DNA of 64,000 nucleotides from Dehalococcoidia bacterium (GTDB lineage Bacteria; Chloroflexota; Dehalococcoidia; DSTF01; JACRBR01), in assembly GCA_015478665.1 (NCBI GenBank), contig JADMII010000001.1, forward strand, positions 1-64,000. The letters are read 5' to 3'. Below the pieces are notes generated by a model that made no database searches, was not told the origin of the DNA, and saw nothing but the letters and a program-made list of their open reading frames with translations. Shown piece by piece: positions 41,371 through 50,927 of this stretch; position 1 is the first letter of the stretch; each line of letters begins with the position of its first letter. A program made the position numbers and the translations under genes.

Positions 41371-42471
41371 TCACGTCATCTTCATGCCTGGCTGGGGGTC
41401 GAGGTCCCAGCCGGCGCGCAGGTCGTCGAAGCGGTAGCAGGCGCAGGCGGCGATCATCGCGCCGTTGTCCGTGCAGAGCAGCGGCGGCGGCGCGAAGAGC
41501 GGCACCGGCGAGCGCGCCGCCAGCGCCTCGCGCAGGGGGCCGTTGGCGGCAACGCCGCCCGACAGCAGGAGGCTGCGCACGCCCTCGCGGCGCGCCGCGT
41601 CCGCCGCCTTCTTCGACAGGACGTCGACGACCGACGCCTGGAACGCAGCGGCGACGGCGGGCACGGGCGGCGCGCCGGCGTCGTCGCGCACGCTCTGCAG
41701 CACGGCGGTCTTGAGGCCGCTGAAGCTGAAGTCGTCGCTGCCCCTGAGCCAGGCGCGCGGGAAGCGCAGCCCGCCGCGCCCCTGCCCGCGCGCCGCACGC
41801 TCGACCGCGGGCCCGCCGGGAAAGCCAAGGCCGAGCAGGCGGCCGACCTTGTCGAACGCCTCGCCGGCGGCGTCGTCGCGCGTGCGGCCGAGGCGCTCGT
41901 AGACGCCGTGGTCGCGCATCAGCACGAGGTCGGTGTGGCCGCCCGAGACGATCAGGCCGAGGGCCGGCAGCTCGGGAACGCGGTACTCCCGCGCCGCGAC
42001 CTCGATCCAGTTGGCGTACAGGTGCGCCTCGAGGTGGTTGACGCCGAGCAGGGGCAGGTCGTGCGCGTAGGCCAGCGCCTTCGCCGTGTTGACGCCGACG
42101 AGGAGGGCGCCGGCGAGCCCGGGCCCGGCCGTGACGGCGACGGCATCGAGTTGCCGCCAGCCGACGCCGGCCTCGGCGAGCGCCGTGTCGATGACCTGCA
42201 GGATCACCTCAAGGTGGTGGCGTGCCGCGACCTCGGGGACGACGCCGCCGTAGGGCGCGTGCAGATGGAACTGCGAGGCGACGATGTTCGAGCGCAGCCG
42301 GCGTCCGCCCTCGACGACGGCCGCCGCGGTCTCGTCGCAGGAGGTCTCCAGGCCGAGGATCAGGGTGCTGGCGGGCGGAGGGCGGCGGTCGCGGTGCGGC
42401 GTGGATGCTGGTTCCGTCGCGGGTTGGTCGCGAAGCGGGAGGCCGGAGGCTGAAGACTGGGTCGGAGGCAT
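41371..42471 (-). CDS. tsaD: tRNA N6-adenosine threonylcarbamoyltransferase TsaD
   Basis: Up to 366 residues. Core motifs: LGLETSCDETAAAVV, PYGGVVPEVAARHHLE (metal His pair), VTAGPGLAGALLVG, VNHLEAHLYA, LIVSGGHTDLV, DDAAGEAFDKVGRLLGLGFPGG as two adjacent blocks, and LLSGGVAANGPLRE. It transfers threonylcarbamoyl to A37 of ANN-decoding tRNAs with TsaB, TsaC and TsaE. From ATG 42471 there is a 36-residue arm unlike TsaD; the DNA under it resembles degenerate intergenic sequence, so translation may start closer to the core, for example at CTG 42363. The start is therefore uncertain. Confidence 0.95.
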   Translation of the reverse strand: MPPTQSSASGLPLRDQPATEPASTPHRDRRPPPASTLILGLETSCDETAAAVVEGGRRLRSNIVASQFHLHAPYGGVVPEVAARHHLEVILQVIDTALAEAGVGWRQLDAVAVTAGPGLAGALLVGVNTAKALAYAHDLPLLGVNHLEAHLYANWIEVAAREYRVPELPALGLIVSGGHTDLVLMRDHGVYERLGRTRDDAAGEAFDKVGRLLGLGFPGGPAVERAARGQGRGGLRFPRAWLRGSDDFSFSGLKTAVLQSVRDDAGAPPVPAVAAAFQASVVDVLSKKAADAARREGVRSLLLSGGVAANGPLREALAARSPVPLFAPPPLLCTDNGAMIAACACYRFDDLRAGWDLDPQPGMKMT

Positions 42472-42757
42472 GCCTGTATTGAAGCACCCCGCGATGCCCC
42501 GCGCGAACAGCGTCGGTGTCAGTTCGCTGGCGTGTTACTGGCGAGGCTGCAGGCTGGTCGTCGGAGGTCGCGTTGCGGCCGGCGCGGACGCTGGTGCGGG
42601 GCCGTGTTCGCGGCGAAGCCAACACCAGCCCGTCGTCTGCGCCCTCCGCGCTCCGCCCTCCAACACTCGCCAGCAGACGCCGCTCCCCAGTGCGCGCGCG
42701 GCGCGACCGATGTAGAGTGTCGGCCATCGGCGCCCGGCGACGACGAGGAGGGATGCG

Positions 42758-44347
42758 ATGCGGGTGATGAGCCTCGGCCACGCCGGCCTGCTGATCGAGG
42801 CGGGCGGCGTGCGCATCGCCTGTGACCCATGGCTCTCGCCGCGCGGCGCGTTCCTCGGCGGCTGGTTCCAGCTGCCGCAGAACCACCACCTGAAGGCGCG
42901 CCTTCTCGCCGAGCGGCTCGACGTCCTCTACGTCTCCCACGGTCACCTCGACCACTTCGACGCCGACACGCTCGCGGACCTGCCGCGCGACCTGACGCTC
43001 GTCGTCGCCAGCTTCCCTTCGCGGCCGTGGGTCGAGCAGGTGCGCGCGCTCGGCTTCCGCACGGTGCACTTCCTCGACGGCGAGAAGAGCGTCGAGGCGG
43101 CGCCGGGCGTCCGGCTGCGGGTGGTGACGGAGGACAGCGCCTACTTCGCCGACTCGGCGCTGATCGTCGAGGGGGACGGGGAGGTGCTGGTGAACCTCAA
43201 CGACTGCCACATCTCCGAGCCGCAGGCGCGGGCGATCGTCGAACGCCACCCGCGCATCGCGGCCGTCTTCGCGCAGTTCTCCGGCGCCAACTGGTATCCC
43301 TTCGTCTACGACTTCCCGGAGGAGACGCGCGTACGCGCGGCGCGCGAGAAGGTCCAGAACAGCTTCCTCCGCTGGAAGCGCTACATGGACAACCTGAAGC
43401 CGGCGTGGGCGGTGCCGTTCGCCGGCCCGCCGGCGCTGCTCGACCCGCAGACCGCGCGCTACCTCGACCGCCCCGACAGCATCTTCCCGCTGCCGCCGCA
43501 GCTGATCTCGTGGCTGGCGGCGAACGACCCGACGCTCTGCGACCGCACGCTGCCGCTGCTGCCCGGTGACTGGCTGAGCCTGCCCGACGGCCGCATCGAG
43601 CGCGACGAGCCGATGCACGCCGACTTCGCCTGGGAGCGGGCGGGCGAGTACATCGCCCGCTACGCCGAGCGGATGGCGCCCGCCGTCGAGGGCGCGGTGG
43701 CATCGTTCCCCTGGCCGACCGGATCGCTGTTCGAGCGCTTCCGCGCCTACGTCCATGGCATGCTCGCCGCCGGGCCGCGGCTGGCGACGCGCGTCGATGC
43801 GCGCGTGCTGTTCGACGTCGTCGGCGCCGGCGGCGGACGCTGGCTCGTCGACTTCCGGGAGCTGGCGGTGCGTGACCTGTCGGCGGACGGTCGCCCGTAC
43901 GGCGCGGTCTGCGACTACGCCTTCCGGCTCGAGTCGCGCTACCTGGCGCCGGTGCTCGACGGGCGCTACGGCTGGAGCGACGTCTTCCTCTCGTTCCGCT
44001 TCCACGCCTGGCGGCCGGACGTCGCCAGCTACAACGAGCCGCTGATGACCTTCCTCCGCTTCTACAAGGAGGATGACCTCCGCGTCCGCGAGGCGATGCT
44101 GGCGAAGCTGATGACGGAGAAGGAGCAGGGTTCGTTCACGCTGACGACGGACGACGGCGTCTACGAGGTGCAGCGCTTCTGCCCGCATACCGGCGAGCGC
44201 CTCGACGCCGGCTGCTACGACCCGCGCCAACGGGCGATCGTCTGCCCCCGCCACGGCTGGACGTTCGACGTGCCGGGCGGCCGCTGCCGCAACGGCACCT
44301 CGGACCTGCGGGTGACGCCGGCGCCCGTCGCCGAGAGCACGACGTAG
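42758..44347 (+). CDS. Metallo-beta-lactamase/Rieske fusion, probable nucleotide-sugar hydroxylase (NamH/CMAH-like)
   Basis: Protein of 529 residues. The N-terminal lactamase-fold domain (about 1-250) has HGHLDH at 61-66, which in CMAH-type enzymes binds the mononuclear iron. The C-terminal Rieske [2Fe-2S] domain (about 460-515) has CPHTG and CPRHGW. That pairing is known from CMP-N-acetylneuraminate hydroxylase and from mycobacterial UDP-N-acetylmuramate hydroxylase (NamH), which makes N-glycolylmuramic acid. A Rieske ring dioxygenase is excluded by the lactamase fold. The likely substrate is a UDP- or CMP-linked N-acetyl sugar (inference). Confidence 0.8.
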   Translation: MRVMSLGHAGLLIEAGGVRIACDPWLSPRGAFLGGWFQLPQNHHLKARLLAERLDVLYVSHGHLDHFDADTLADLPRDLTLVVASFPSRPWVEQVRALGFRTVHFLDGEKSVEAAPGVRLRVVTEDSAYFADSALIVEGDGEVLVNLNDCHISEPQARAIVERHPRIAAVFAQFSGANWYPFVYDFPEETRVRAAREKVQNSFLRWKRYMDNLKPAWAVPFAGPPALLDPQTARYLDRPDSIFPLPPQLISWLAANDPTLCDRTLPLLPGDWLSLPDGRIERDEPMHADFAWERAGEYIARYAERMAPAVEGAVASFPWPTGSLFERFRAYVHGMLAAGPRLATRVDARVLFDVVGAGGGRWLVDFRELAVRDLSADGRPYGAVCDYAFRLESRYLAPVLDGRYGWSDVFLSFRFHAWRPDVASYNEPLMTFLRFYKEDDLRVREAMLAKLMTEKEQGSFTLTTDDGVYEVQRFCPHTGERLDAGCYDPRQRAIVCPRHGWTFDVPGGRCRNGTSDLRVTPAPVAESTT

Positions 44348-44368
44348 CCGGCGCGGGCCTCGCCGGGC

Positions 44369-46774
44369 CTACACGGCCAGGTGCGCGATCGTCACGCCTT
44401 CGCCGCCCTGCTCGCGCGGCGCTTCCTCGTACGACTTCACGAGCGGATATCCGGCGAGGAAGCCGCGCACGTGGCGTCGCAGCGCGCCGGTGCCCTTGCC
44501 GTGGATGATCCGCGCCGAGAGCATCCCCGCGCGGAACGCATCATCGATGTACCGCTCGACCCGGGGCATCGCCTCGTCGATCGTCTGCCCGCGCAGGTCG
44601 ATCTCGTCGCCGACGACGGGCGGCGGCGCCAGGTCCGCCGTCACGCTGCCCGTCGCGCGCGACGGCGCCGGCCGCTGGACGCGCTCGACCTGTGCCAGCT
44701 TGATGCGGGTGCGGAGCGCGCCCAGGCGCAGTTCCACCTCGCCGCGGGCGTCGGGCCCGGAGAGCGCCTCGCCGAACCGGTCCATGCCGCGCAGCCAGAC
44801 CATGTCGCCCTCGCGGATGGCGTCCGGCGGCGGCCCGGCGGGGACGCGCGGCGCGTGCGGCTCGCGGCGGCGCCGCGGCGTGCGATGCGCCGCCCGCTCC
44901 GCTTGCTCCTTCACCCGCGCGACCTGCTCGTCGGCCTCGCGCAGGCGCGCCGCCGCCGCCTCCAGCTTCTGGCGCTCGACCTGGTGCCCGGCCTCGGCGA
45001 CGAGCCGGCGCGCGCGCTCGACCTCGCGGGCGATGTCGTCGCGGGCGGCCGCCAGAAGGCGCGCGCGCTCCTCGTCGGCGGCGTCGAGCTTGTCCTCGAG
45101 CTGCGCGCGGATCTCCTCCGCCTCGCGCCGCGCCAGCTCCTCGGCCCGCCGCGACGATGCCGCTCCCTCGCGCTCGCGGTGGATGTCCGAGAGCAGCGCC
45201 TCGACCTGCCGCTGCTCGGGGGCGATCGACGCCCGCGCCGCCTCGATGATCTCGTGCGGCATGCCGAGCCGCTGGGCGATCTCGAGCGCGTTGCTACGGC
45301 CGGGCAGGCCGATCGAGAGGTGGTAGGTCGGCGTCAGCGTCGCCAGGTTGAACTGCACGGAGGCGTTGGTGACGCCGGGCGTCGCATGGGCAAACGCCTT
45401 CAGTTCGCCGTGGTGCGTCGTGGCGACGACGAGCGCGCCGGCGTCGAGCAGCTCGAGCAGGATCGCGCGGGCGAGCGCGGCGCCCTCCGTCGGGTCGGTG
45501 CCGGCGGCCAGCTCGTCGAGCAGCACGAGGCTGCGGTCGTCGGCGGCGGCCACGATCCGGATGATGTTCGTCATGTGGCTGCTGAAGGTCGAGAGCGACT
45601 GCTCGATGCTCTGCTCGTCGCCGATGTCGGCGAAGACGTCATCGAACACCGGCACGCGCGAGCCGCGGTCGGCCGGCACGGGCAGGCCGGCCTGCGCCAT
45701 CAGCGCCAGCAGGCCGGCGGTCTTCAGGGCCACGGTCTTGCCGCCGGTGTTCGGCCCGGTGATCAGCAGCACGCGCGCGTCGCCTCCGACCGTGATCGTC
45801 GTCGGCACGACCGGCGCGCGCAGCAGCGGGTGGCGGGCCAGCAGCAGGTGCAACTGCGCGGGCGCCCGCACGATCCACGGCTGCTCGTCGCCCTCGTACG
45901 GCAACTCCGGCGCGCCGATCTCGTCGCCGAAGCGCGCCTTCGCGAGCATCAGGTCGAGCCACGCCAGCACCTCGACGTCGACGGTGATGGCGTCGGCCCC
46001 GTGGCCGATGTCGCCGCTCAGCACACGCAGCACGCGCTCGGTTTCGCGCTCCTCGTCGAGCTGCGCCTCGCGCCAGCGGTTCGCCAGGTCGACGACGGCG
46101 AGCGGCTCGAGCCAGACCGTCGCGCCGCTCGATGAGACGTCGTGGACGATGCCGCGGAGCTGCCCGCGCATGTCCGCCTTGACGGGGATGACGTAGCGGC
46201 CATCGCGCAGCGTGATGATCGGCTCCTGCGCGACGCCTTTGCCGATCGACGCGCCGAGGATGTCCTGCAGCCGCTGGTAGAGCCGGTCGTGCAGCGCCCG
46301 CACCTCGCGGCGGATGCTGGCGAGCGCCGGGCTCGCCTGGTCCGTCACCTCGGCCCGCTGGTTGATGCAGCGGCTGATGTCGCCAGCGAGGCGCGGCATC
46401 GGATCGATGACGCTGACGGCGTCCGCGAGCAGCGGCAGCGACTCTTCGAGGCGGGCGATCGCGCCCTTCAGCTCGCGCGCGCAGGCCAGCGTGTCGGCGA
46501 CCTGCAGCATGGCGGGCGGGTCGAGCAGGCCGCCGCGCTGCGCCTTCGCGGCGATCGCGCGCACGTCGTGGGCGCCGGCCAGCCCGGCGCGTGGCTTCAT
46601 CGCGATAAGGCGGCGCGCCTCGGCGGTCTGGCGCTGCCGCTTCACCACCTCGGCGTAGTCGCTCGAAGGCGTGAGCGCGAGCGCGAGGTCGCGGCCGGCG
46701 GCGAACGACGTATGCCGCGCCAGGCGGGCGCGAATGGCATCGAACTCGAGCGTGCGGAGTGCGTGCGGATCCAT
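44369..46774 (-). CDS. mutS2: MutS2 family ATPase with Smr domain
   Basis: Protein of 801 residues from ATG 46774. An earlier ATG at 46786 overlaps a TACAAT -10 box and is likely upstream of the transcript. Core/clamp region first, then Walker A ITGPNTGGKTVALKTAGLL at about 340, Walker B LVLLDELAAGTDPTEGAAL, a long Arg/Glu/Ala coiled coil (about 500-630) and the C-terminal Smr domain with IDLRGQTIDEAM and IIHGKGTGALRRHV. MutS2 suppresses recombination and, in Firmicutes, splits collided ribosomes; it lacks the mismatch-recognition domain of MutS1. Confidence 0.97.
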   Translation of the reverse strand: MDPHALRTLEFDAIRARLARHTSFAAGRDLALALTPSSDYAEVVKRQRQTAEARRLIAMKPRAGLAGAHDVRAIAAKAQRGGLLDPPAMLQVADTLACARELKGAIARLEESLPLLADAVSVIDPMPRLAGDISRCINQRAEVTDQASPALASIRREVRALHDRLYQRLQDILGASIGKGVAQEPIITLRDGRYVIPVKADMRGQLRGIVHDVSSSGATVWLEPLAVVDLANRWREAQLDEERETERVLRVLSGDIGHGADAITVDVEVLAWLDLMLAKARFGDEIGAPELPYEGDEQPWIVRAPAQLHLLLARHPLLRAPVVPTTITVGGDARVLLITGPNTGGKTVALKTAGLLALMAQAGLPVPADRGSRVPVFDDVFADIGDEQSIEQSLSTFSSHMTNIIRIVAAADDRSLVLLDELAAGTDPTEGAALARAILLELLDAGALVVATTHHGELKAFAHATPGVTNASVQFNLATLTPTYHLSIGLPGRSNALEIAQRLGMPHEIIEAARASIAPEQRQVEALLSDIHREREGAASSRRAEELARREAEEIRAQLEDKLDAADEERARLLAAARDDIAREVERARRLVAEAGHQVERQKLEAAAARLREADEQVARVKEQAERAAHRTPRRRREPHAPRVPAGPPPDAIREGDMVWLRGMDRFGEALSGPDARGEVELRLGALRTRIKLAQVERVQRPAPSRATGSVTADLAPPPVVGDEIDLRGQTIDEAMPRVERYIDDAFRAGMLSARIIHGKGTGALRRHVRGFLAGYPLVKSYEEAPREQGGEGVTIAHLAV

Positions 46775-46784
46775 GGTGATCGGC

Positions 46785-46790
46785 ATTGTA
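46785..46790 (-). promoter_or_regulatory. -10-like box of mutS2
   Basis: TACAAT on the minus strand, 10 bases upstream of ATG 46774. It supports a nearly leaderless transcript and the shorter start. Confidence 0.4.
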
Positions 46791-46898
46791 TCGGGGGTTG
46801 GATGCCGGTGTTGGGTGCCGGAGGCCGGGGGACCGGGAGGCTGGCGCTATCAGCGCAGCGACGGAACCCGCGAGTTTGAGCTCGCGCCGCCCCGGCGC

Positions 46899-47771
46899 CT
46901 ACCCTGCCGGGGCGCCGACGCGCTCCCGGATCGCCTTCAGGCGGTCGATGTTCGGGCGGTCCGGGCCCTTGCCGGCGCCATCGAGCTTGTAGCCCGGCAC
47001 TTCGAGCAGCAGCGGCACCTCGGCGAGCGCCGGCTGGCCGAGCAGCGCCTCGAAGCCCGCTTCGCCGATCTTCCCCTCGCCGATGTTCTGGTGCAGGTCA
47101 CGGCCGGCGCCCAGCTCCGTCTTCGAGTCGTTGCAGTGGATGGCGGCGATGTTCTTGCAGCCGATCTCCCGCTCGAGCTCATCGATCGTCGCCGCGACGC
47201 CTGCGGCCGTGCTCAGGTCGTAGCCGGCGGCGAAGGCGTGACAGGTGTCGATGCAGACGCGGGCGCGCCGGTCATCGATCCGCCGCAGGATCTCGCCGAG
47301 GTCGTGGAACTTCGAGCCGATGGTATCGCCGCCGCCGGCGGAGTTCTCGAAGATCAGCAGCGTCTCTGGCGGCGTATCGGCGAGCACCTCGCTGCAGGCC
47401 TGGCAGATCTGCTCGAAGACGGCGTCGAGTCCGAGGCCCTTGTGGCTGCCCGTATGGAAGATGACGCCGCGGGCGCCGATCCCCGCGGCGATGTTCAGGC
47501 TGCTGCGCAGCGTGCTGCGCGACGTGCGGAAGATCTTGTCGTCGGCACTCGCCAGGTTCATCAGATACTTGCCATGGATGAACACCGGCGCAACCGTGCT
47601 CGCCGCCATCCGCGCCCGGAACGCCTCCGCCTGCTCATCACTGAGCTTCGCCGTGCCCCACTGCTGCGGCGCCGACTCGAACACCTGCATGCATTCCGCG
47701 CCGATCGCCTCCGCGCGGTCGAAGCCGGTGGCGAGCCCGCCCGACGTCGAGACGTGCGCGCCGATCTTCAC
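46899..47771 (-). CDS. nfo: Endonuclease IV
   Basis: Protein of 290 residues; TIM barrel with three-zinc active site. Motifs: MKIGAHVSTSGGLATG, VIFHTGSHKG, LIFENSAGGG, VCIDTCHAFAAGYD, AIHCNDSKTELGAGRDLHQNIGEGKIG in adjacent blocks, and LLLEVPGYKLDG. It incises abasic sites and 3'-blocked ends in base-excision repair. The start overlaps the stop of the HMA-like gene (ATGA), so expression is coupled. Confidence 0.97.
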   Translation of the reverse strand: MKIGAHVSTSGGLATGFDRAEAIGAECMQVFESAPQQWGTAKLSDEQAEAFRARMAASTVAPVFIHGKYLMNLASADDKIFRTSRSTLRSSLNIAAGIGARGVIFHTGSHKGLGLDAVFEQICQACSEVLADTPPETLLIFENSAGGGDTIGSKFHDLGEILRRIDDRRARVCIDTCHAFAAGYDLSTAAGVAATIDELEREIGCKNIAAIHCNDSKTELGAGRDLHQNIGEGKIGEAGFEALLGQPALAEVPLLLEVPGYKLDGAGKGPDRPNIDRLKAIRERVGAPAG

Positions 47772-48100
47772 GACGCCGCCCCGTGCCCGCGCCGGCGAGC
47801 ATGCCAGGATCGGCGCAAGCGGTCGAGGGCGCGGCGCAGCGGCTTGCCGGCGACGACGCTGTCGATCGCCCGCTGATAGGCCGCGTCGTCCACCGGCGGC
47901 CCTTCGACGCTCGCGATCCCGCGCTCGAAGTCCACCTCGACGCGCCGGACGCCGCCGAGCCGCGCCAGCGCCTGCCGGCTGCGAACCGCGCAGACGCTGC
48001 TGCAGACGAGGCCGTCGATGGCGACGCGCGTGACGTCGCCGTCGCGCGCGACGACGCGGGTGCGGGGATACGAGAGCAGGCGGGCGAGACGAAGTTGCAT
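47768..48100 (-). CDS. HMA-like protein with C-x3-C motif
   Basis: Protein of 110 residues. A ferredoxin-like heavy-metal-associated fold is suggested by VTRVAIDGLVCSSVCAVRSRQALARLGGVRRVEVDFERGIASVEG, given here as contiguous blocks: VAIDGLVCSSVCAVRSRQAL, LGGVRRVEVDFERGIASV, VDDAAYQRAIDSVV. The metal loop reads C-x3-C instead of C-x2-C. No metal ATPase gene is near. It precedes nfo with a 4-base overlap. Metal chaperone role is family-based inference; the altered spacing weakens it. Confidence 0.7.
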   Translation of the reverse strand: MQLRLARLLSYPRTRVVARDGDVTRVAIDGLVCSSVCAVRSRQALARLGGVRRVEVDFERGIASVEGPPVDDAAYQRAIDSVVAGKPLRRALDRLRRSWHARRRGHGAAS

Positions 48101-48238
48101 GGGGCAGTCCACGAGGCTTCCGCCGTCAGGATCGCGACGGGAGACGCGCACGCAGTATATCGAGGCACTCCATCTAGCGACGCGCGACGTGTCTTGCCAT
48201 AATGCGGCGTCCCCGCGTCTACGCCGCCCGAGGTCACG

Positions 48239-49933
48239 ATGCCGAAGATCCTCCGCGTCGATATGTCCCGCCTGCGCGTCAGCAGCCAGCCCGCGCCCGA
48301 CGCCTGGCGCCTGCTCGGCGGCCGCGCGCTCACATCGCACATCGTCGCGGACGAGGTCGAGCCGACGCTGCATCCGCTCGCCCGCGACGCGAAGCTGGTC
48401 TTCGCGCCGGGGCTGCTCGGCGGCACGGCGATCACGACGTCGGGCCGGGCGTCGTTTGGCGGCAGGAGCCCGTTGATGGGCGGCCTCAAGGAGTCGAACG
48501 TCGGCGGCGTGCTCGGGCACAAGCTGGCGAAGCTCGGGATCAAGGCCGTCATCATCGAAGGCGCGCCCGACGACGGCGAGCTGCGCGTGCTGCACATCGC
48601 GCCGGACGGCGGCTGGCGCTTCGAGCGCGCGGGCGAGCTCGCCGGCCTCGGCAACTACGCGACGTGCGAGCGGCTGCTGGGGGGCGCGAGCAGCAAGACG
48701 CGCGCCGTCATCAGCATCGGCCCCGCCGGCGAGATGCGGATGGGCGCCGCGTCGATCGCCGTCAACGACCCGGAGGGACGGCCGACGCGCCACGCGGCCC
48801 GCGGCGGCCTCGGCGCGCTGATGGGCGCGAAGGGGCTGAAGGCGATCGTCATCGACGACGGCGGCGCGAAGAACGTCGATGCGGCGAACCCGGCGGCGTT
48901 CCGCGCGGCGATGCTGGAGTTCTCGCGCATCGTGCTCGATGATCCGCGCACGCAGAACCTCTCGCGCTACGGCACCGCCGGCGTGATCAAATTCGTCAAC
49001 CGTGACAACGTGCACTCGCTGCCGGTGAAGAACCACACGCTCGGCACGATGACCACCGCCGACCTGCTGGGCGGCCAGCACATCGCCGCGCTCGGTGAAG
49101 AGCGCGGCGGCAGGATGCTGCCGTGCATGGCCGGCTGCATCATCAAGTGCGCGATCCTCTTCAACGACGCGCGCGGCGAGCAGACGACGACGGCGCTCGA
49201 GTTCGAGACGATCGGCCTCCTCGGCGCCAACCTGCAGATCGATGACATCGATGCGGTCGCGCGGATGGACCGCGCATGCGACGACATCGGCCTCGACACG
49301 ATCGAGCTGGGGAACGCGTTCGGCGTGGCGATGGAGGCCGACGTGCTGCCATGGGGCGACTGGGCCGGCGTCCTGCGCCTGCTCGACGAGGTTCGCGCCG
49401 GCACGCCGATCGGGCGCACGCTCGGCGGCGGCACGGCGCACGCCGCGCGGGCCTACGGCGTCGGGCGCGTGCCGGTGGTGAAGGGGCAGGGGCTGCCGGC
49501 GTGGGAGCCGCGTACGCTGAAGGCGATGGGCATCACCTACGCGACGAGCCCGCAGGGCGCAGACCATACGGCCGGCCTCGTGACGGCGCGCGGCGTCACG
49601 CCGGAGACGCTGCTGCGGTTGTCGCGGCGCGAGCAGCAGATCATGGCGGCAGTAGACTCCGCCGGCCTCTGTCAGTTCTCCAACCCCGTCGAAGGCGACA
49701 TGGCGCGCTTCGTCAGCGCGCTGTACGGCGTCGACTGGACGCCGGACGACGTGATCGCGCTCGGCCGGCGCGTGCTCGTCGAGGAGCGCGACTTCAACCG
49801 CGCCGCCGGATTCGGCCGCGACGCCGACCAGCTGCCGTCGTTCCTGCGCAGCGAGCCGCTGCACACATCGGAGGGCGATCAGGTCTTCGACCTCGACGAC
49901 GCGCTGATCGACGCGTTCTGGGACTTCGAGTAG
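48239..49933 (+). CDS. Aldehyde:ferredoxin oxidoreductase-family enzyme
   Basis: Protein of 564 residues, somewhat shorter than the roughly 600-residue typical enzyme. Start MPKILRVDMSRLRV and RLLGGRALTSHIV are typical N-terminal AOR text; SGRASFGGRSPLMGG and ARGGLGALMGAKGLKAIV bind the tungstopterin. Iron-sulfur ligands: Cys296, Cys300 and Cys304 (C-x3-C-x3-C; the Pyrococcus enzyme has C-x2-C-x3-C) and Cys478 in SAGLCQF. It oxidises aldehydes to acids with ferredoxin, using tungsten. No ferredoxin or pterin-synthesis gene is adjacent. -10-like CATAAT lies at 48196-48201. Confidence 0.93.
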   Translation: MPKILRVDMSRLRVSSQPAPDAWRLLGGRALTSHIVADEVEPTLHPLARDAKLVFAPGLLGGTAITTSGRASFGGRSPLMGGLKESNVGGVLGHKLAKLGIKAVIIEGAPDDGELRVLHIAPDGGWRFERAGELAGLGNYATCERLLGGASSKTRAVISIGPAGEMRMGAASIAVNDPEGRPTRHAARGGLGALMGAKGLKAIVIDDGGAKNVDAANPAAFRAAMLEFSRIVLDDPRTQNLSRYGTAGVIKFVNRDNVHSLPVKNHTLGTMTTADLLGGQHIAALGEERGGRMLPCMAGCIIKCAILFNDARGEQTTTALEFETIGLLGANLQIDDIDAVARMDRACDDIGLDTIELGNAFGVAMEADVLPWGDWAGVLRLLDEVRAGTPIGRTLGGGTAHAARAYGVGRVPVVKGQGLPAWEPRTLKAMGITYATSPQGADHTAGLVTARGVTPETLLRLSRREQQIMAAVDSAGLCQFSNPVEGDMARFVSALYGVDWTPDDVIALGRRVLVEERDFNRAAGFGRDADQLPSFLRSEPLHTSEGDQVFDLDDALIDAFWDFE

Positions 49934-50066
49934 CCCCCTCACAGGTCGCCGTCGGCGCTCTCCGGTCCCACGTCGCAGCTCCCGGCTCTCGGCGCCCCAG
50001 CCCGACGGCACCAGGCGCCGGTTCGGGGTGCTGCGAAGTTGCGCGCCGTCGCGTACTGTTGGAGTC

Positions 50067-50918
50067 ATGGCGACGGCGATCATCACCGACAGCACGGCCT
50101 GCATGCCGCCGGAGCTCGCCGAGCGCTACGGCGTCGGCATCGTCCCCCTGCACCTGATCTTCGGCGGCCGCACGTTCGTCGACTCGATGACCGCGGACAC
50201 CGGCGAGTTCTACGAGCTGCTGCGCTCGTCGTCGGACCGGCCGACGACGGCCGCGCCCTCGCCGGGCATGTTCCTGCAGGCGATCGAGCGCGCGGCGCGC
50301 ACGTCGGACAGCATCCTCTGCATCACCGTCTCCCGGCAGTTCAGCGCGATGTACGAGTCCGCGCGTCAGGCGATCGAACTCGTGAAGGCGGAGTCGCCCG
50401 GCCTCGACTTGCGGCTGGTCGATTCACGGAACGCGGCCATGGCGCAGGGCTTCGTCGTGCTGGAAGCGGCACGCGCGGCGCGCGACGGCGCCGGAATCGA
50501 TGCGATCATCGCGCGCGCCGACGAGATGGCCGGCCGCGTCACGCTGTTGGCGATGCTCGACACGCTGTCGTACCTCGCGCGCGGCGGGCGCGTGCCGCGC
50601 GTGGCGGCCTGGGCCGCCGGCATGCTGCAGGTGAAGCCGATCGTGCGGTTCACCGCGTCGGACATCCGGCTGATCGCCCGTACCCGCACGCGCGCCCGCG
50701 CGCTCGAGCGGATGGTCGATGTGCTGGCGCAGGGCGCCGCGGACCGGCGCGTGCACCTCGCCGTGCACCACGCGCACGCGCCGGACGATGCGCAGGAGCT
50801 GCTGGCTCGCGCGCAGGAGCGGGTGGAGATCGCGGAGGCCTGGGTCAGCGAGTTCACGCAGGTGATGGGAGTGCACACCGGCCCCGGCCTGACGGGCTTC
50901 GCGTTCTGGACCGAATGA
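50067..50918 (+). CDS. DegV-family fatty-acid-binding protein
   Basis: Protein of 283 residues. N-terminal AIITDSTACMPPELAERYGV and IVPLHLIFGG, FYELLRSSSDRPTTAAPSPG, SARQAIEL and LLAMLDTLSYLARGGR are the standard DegV motifs. Family members bind fatty acids; in Firmicutes they form the FakB half of fatty-acid kinase. No FakA (DhaK/DhaL) partner is nearby. It converges on the GGDEF/EAL gene with a 9-base gap. Confidence 0.95.
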   Translation: MATAIITDSTACMPPELAERYGVGIVPLHLIFGGRTFVDSMTADTGEFYELLRSSSDRPTTAAPSPGMFLQAIERAARTSDSILCITVSRQFSAMYESARQAIELVKAESPGLDLRLVDSRNAAMAQGFVVLEAARAARDGAGIDAIIARADEMAGRVTLLAMLDTLSYLARGGRVPRVAAWAAGMLQVKPIVRFTASDIRLIARTRTRARALERMVDVLAQGAADRRVHLAVHHAHAPDDAQELLARAQERVEIAEAWVSEFTQVMGVHTGPGLTGFAFWTE

Positions 50919-50927
50919 GGCGGCGGC

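Noticed and set aside
46774-46786. ATG 46786 as the mutS2 start
   Set aside because: It sits in the TACAAT box and would precede the likely transcript start; ATG 46774 fits the family N-terminus.
49124-49150. AOR C-x3-C-x3-C spacing as a defect
   Set aside because: All four iron-sulfur cysteines are present; the longer spacing probably marks a subgroup rather than loss of the cluster.
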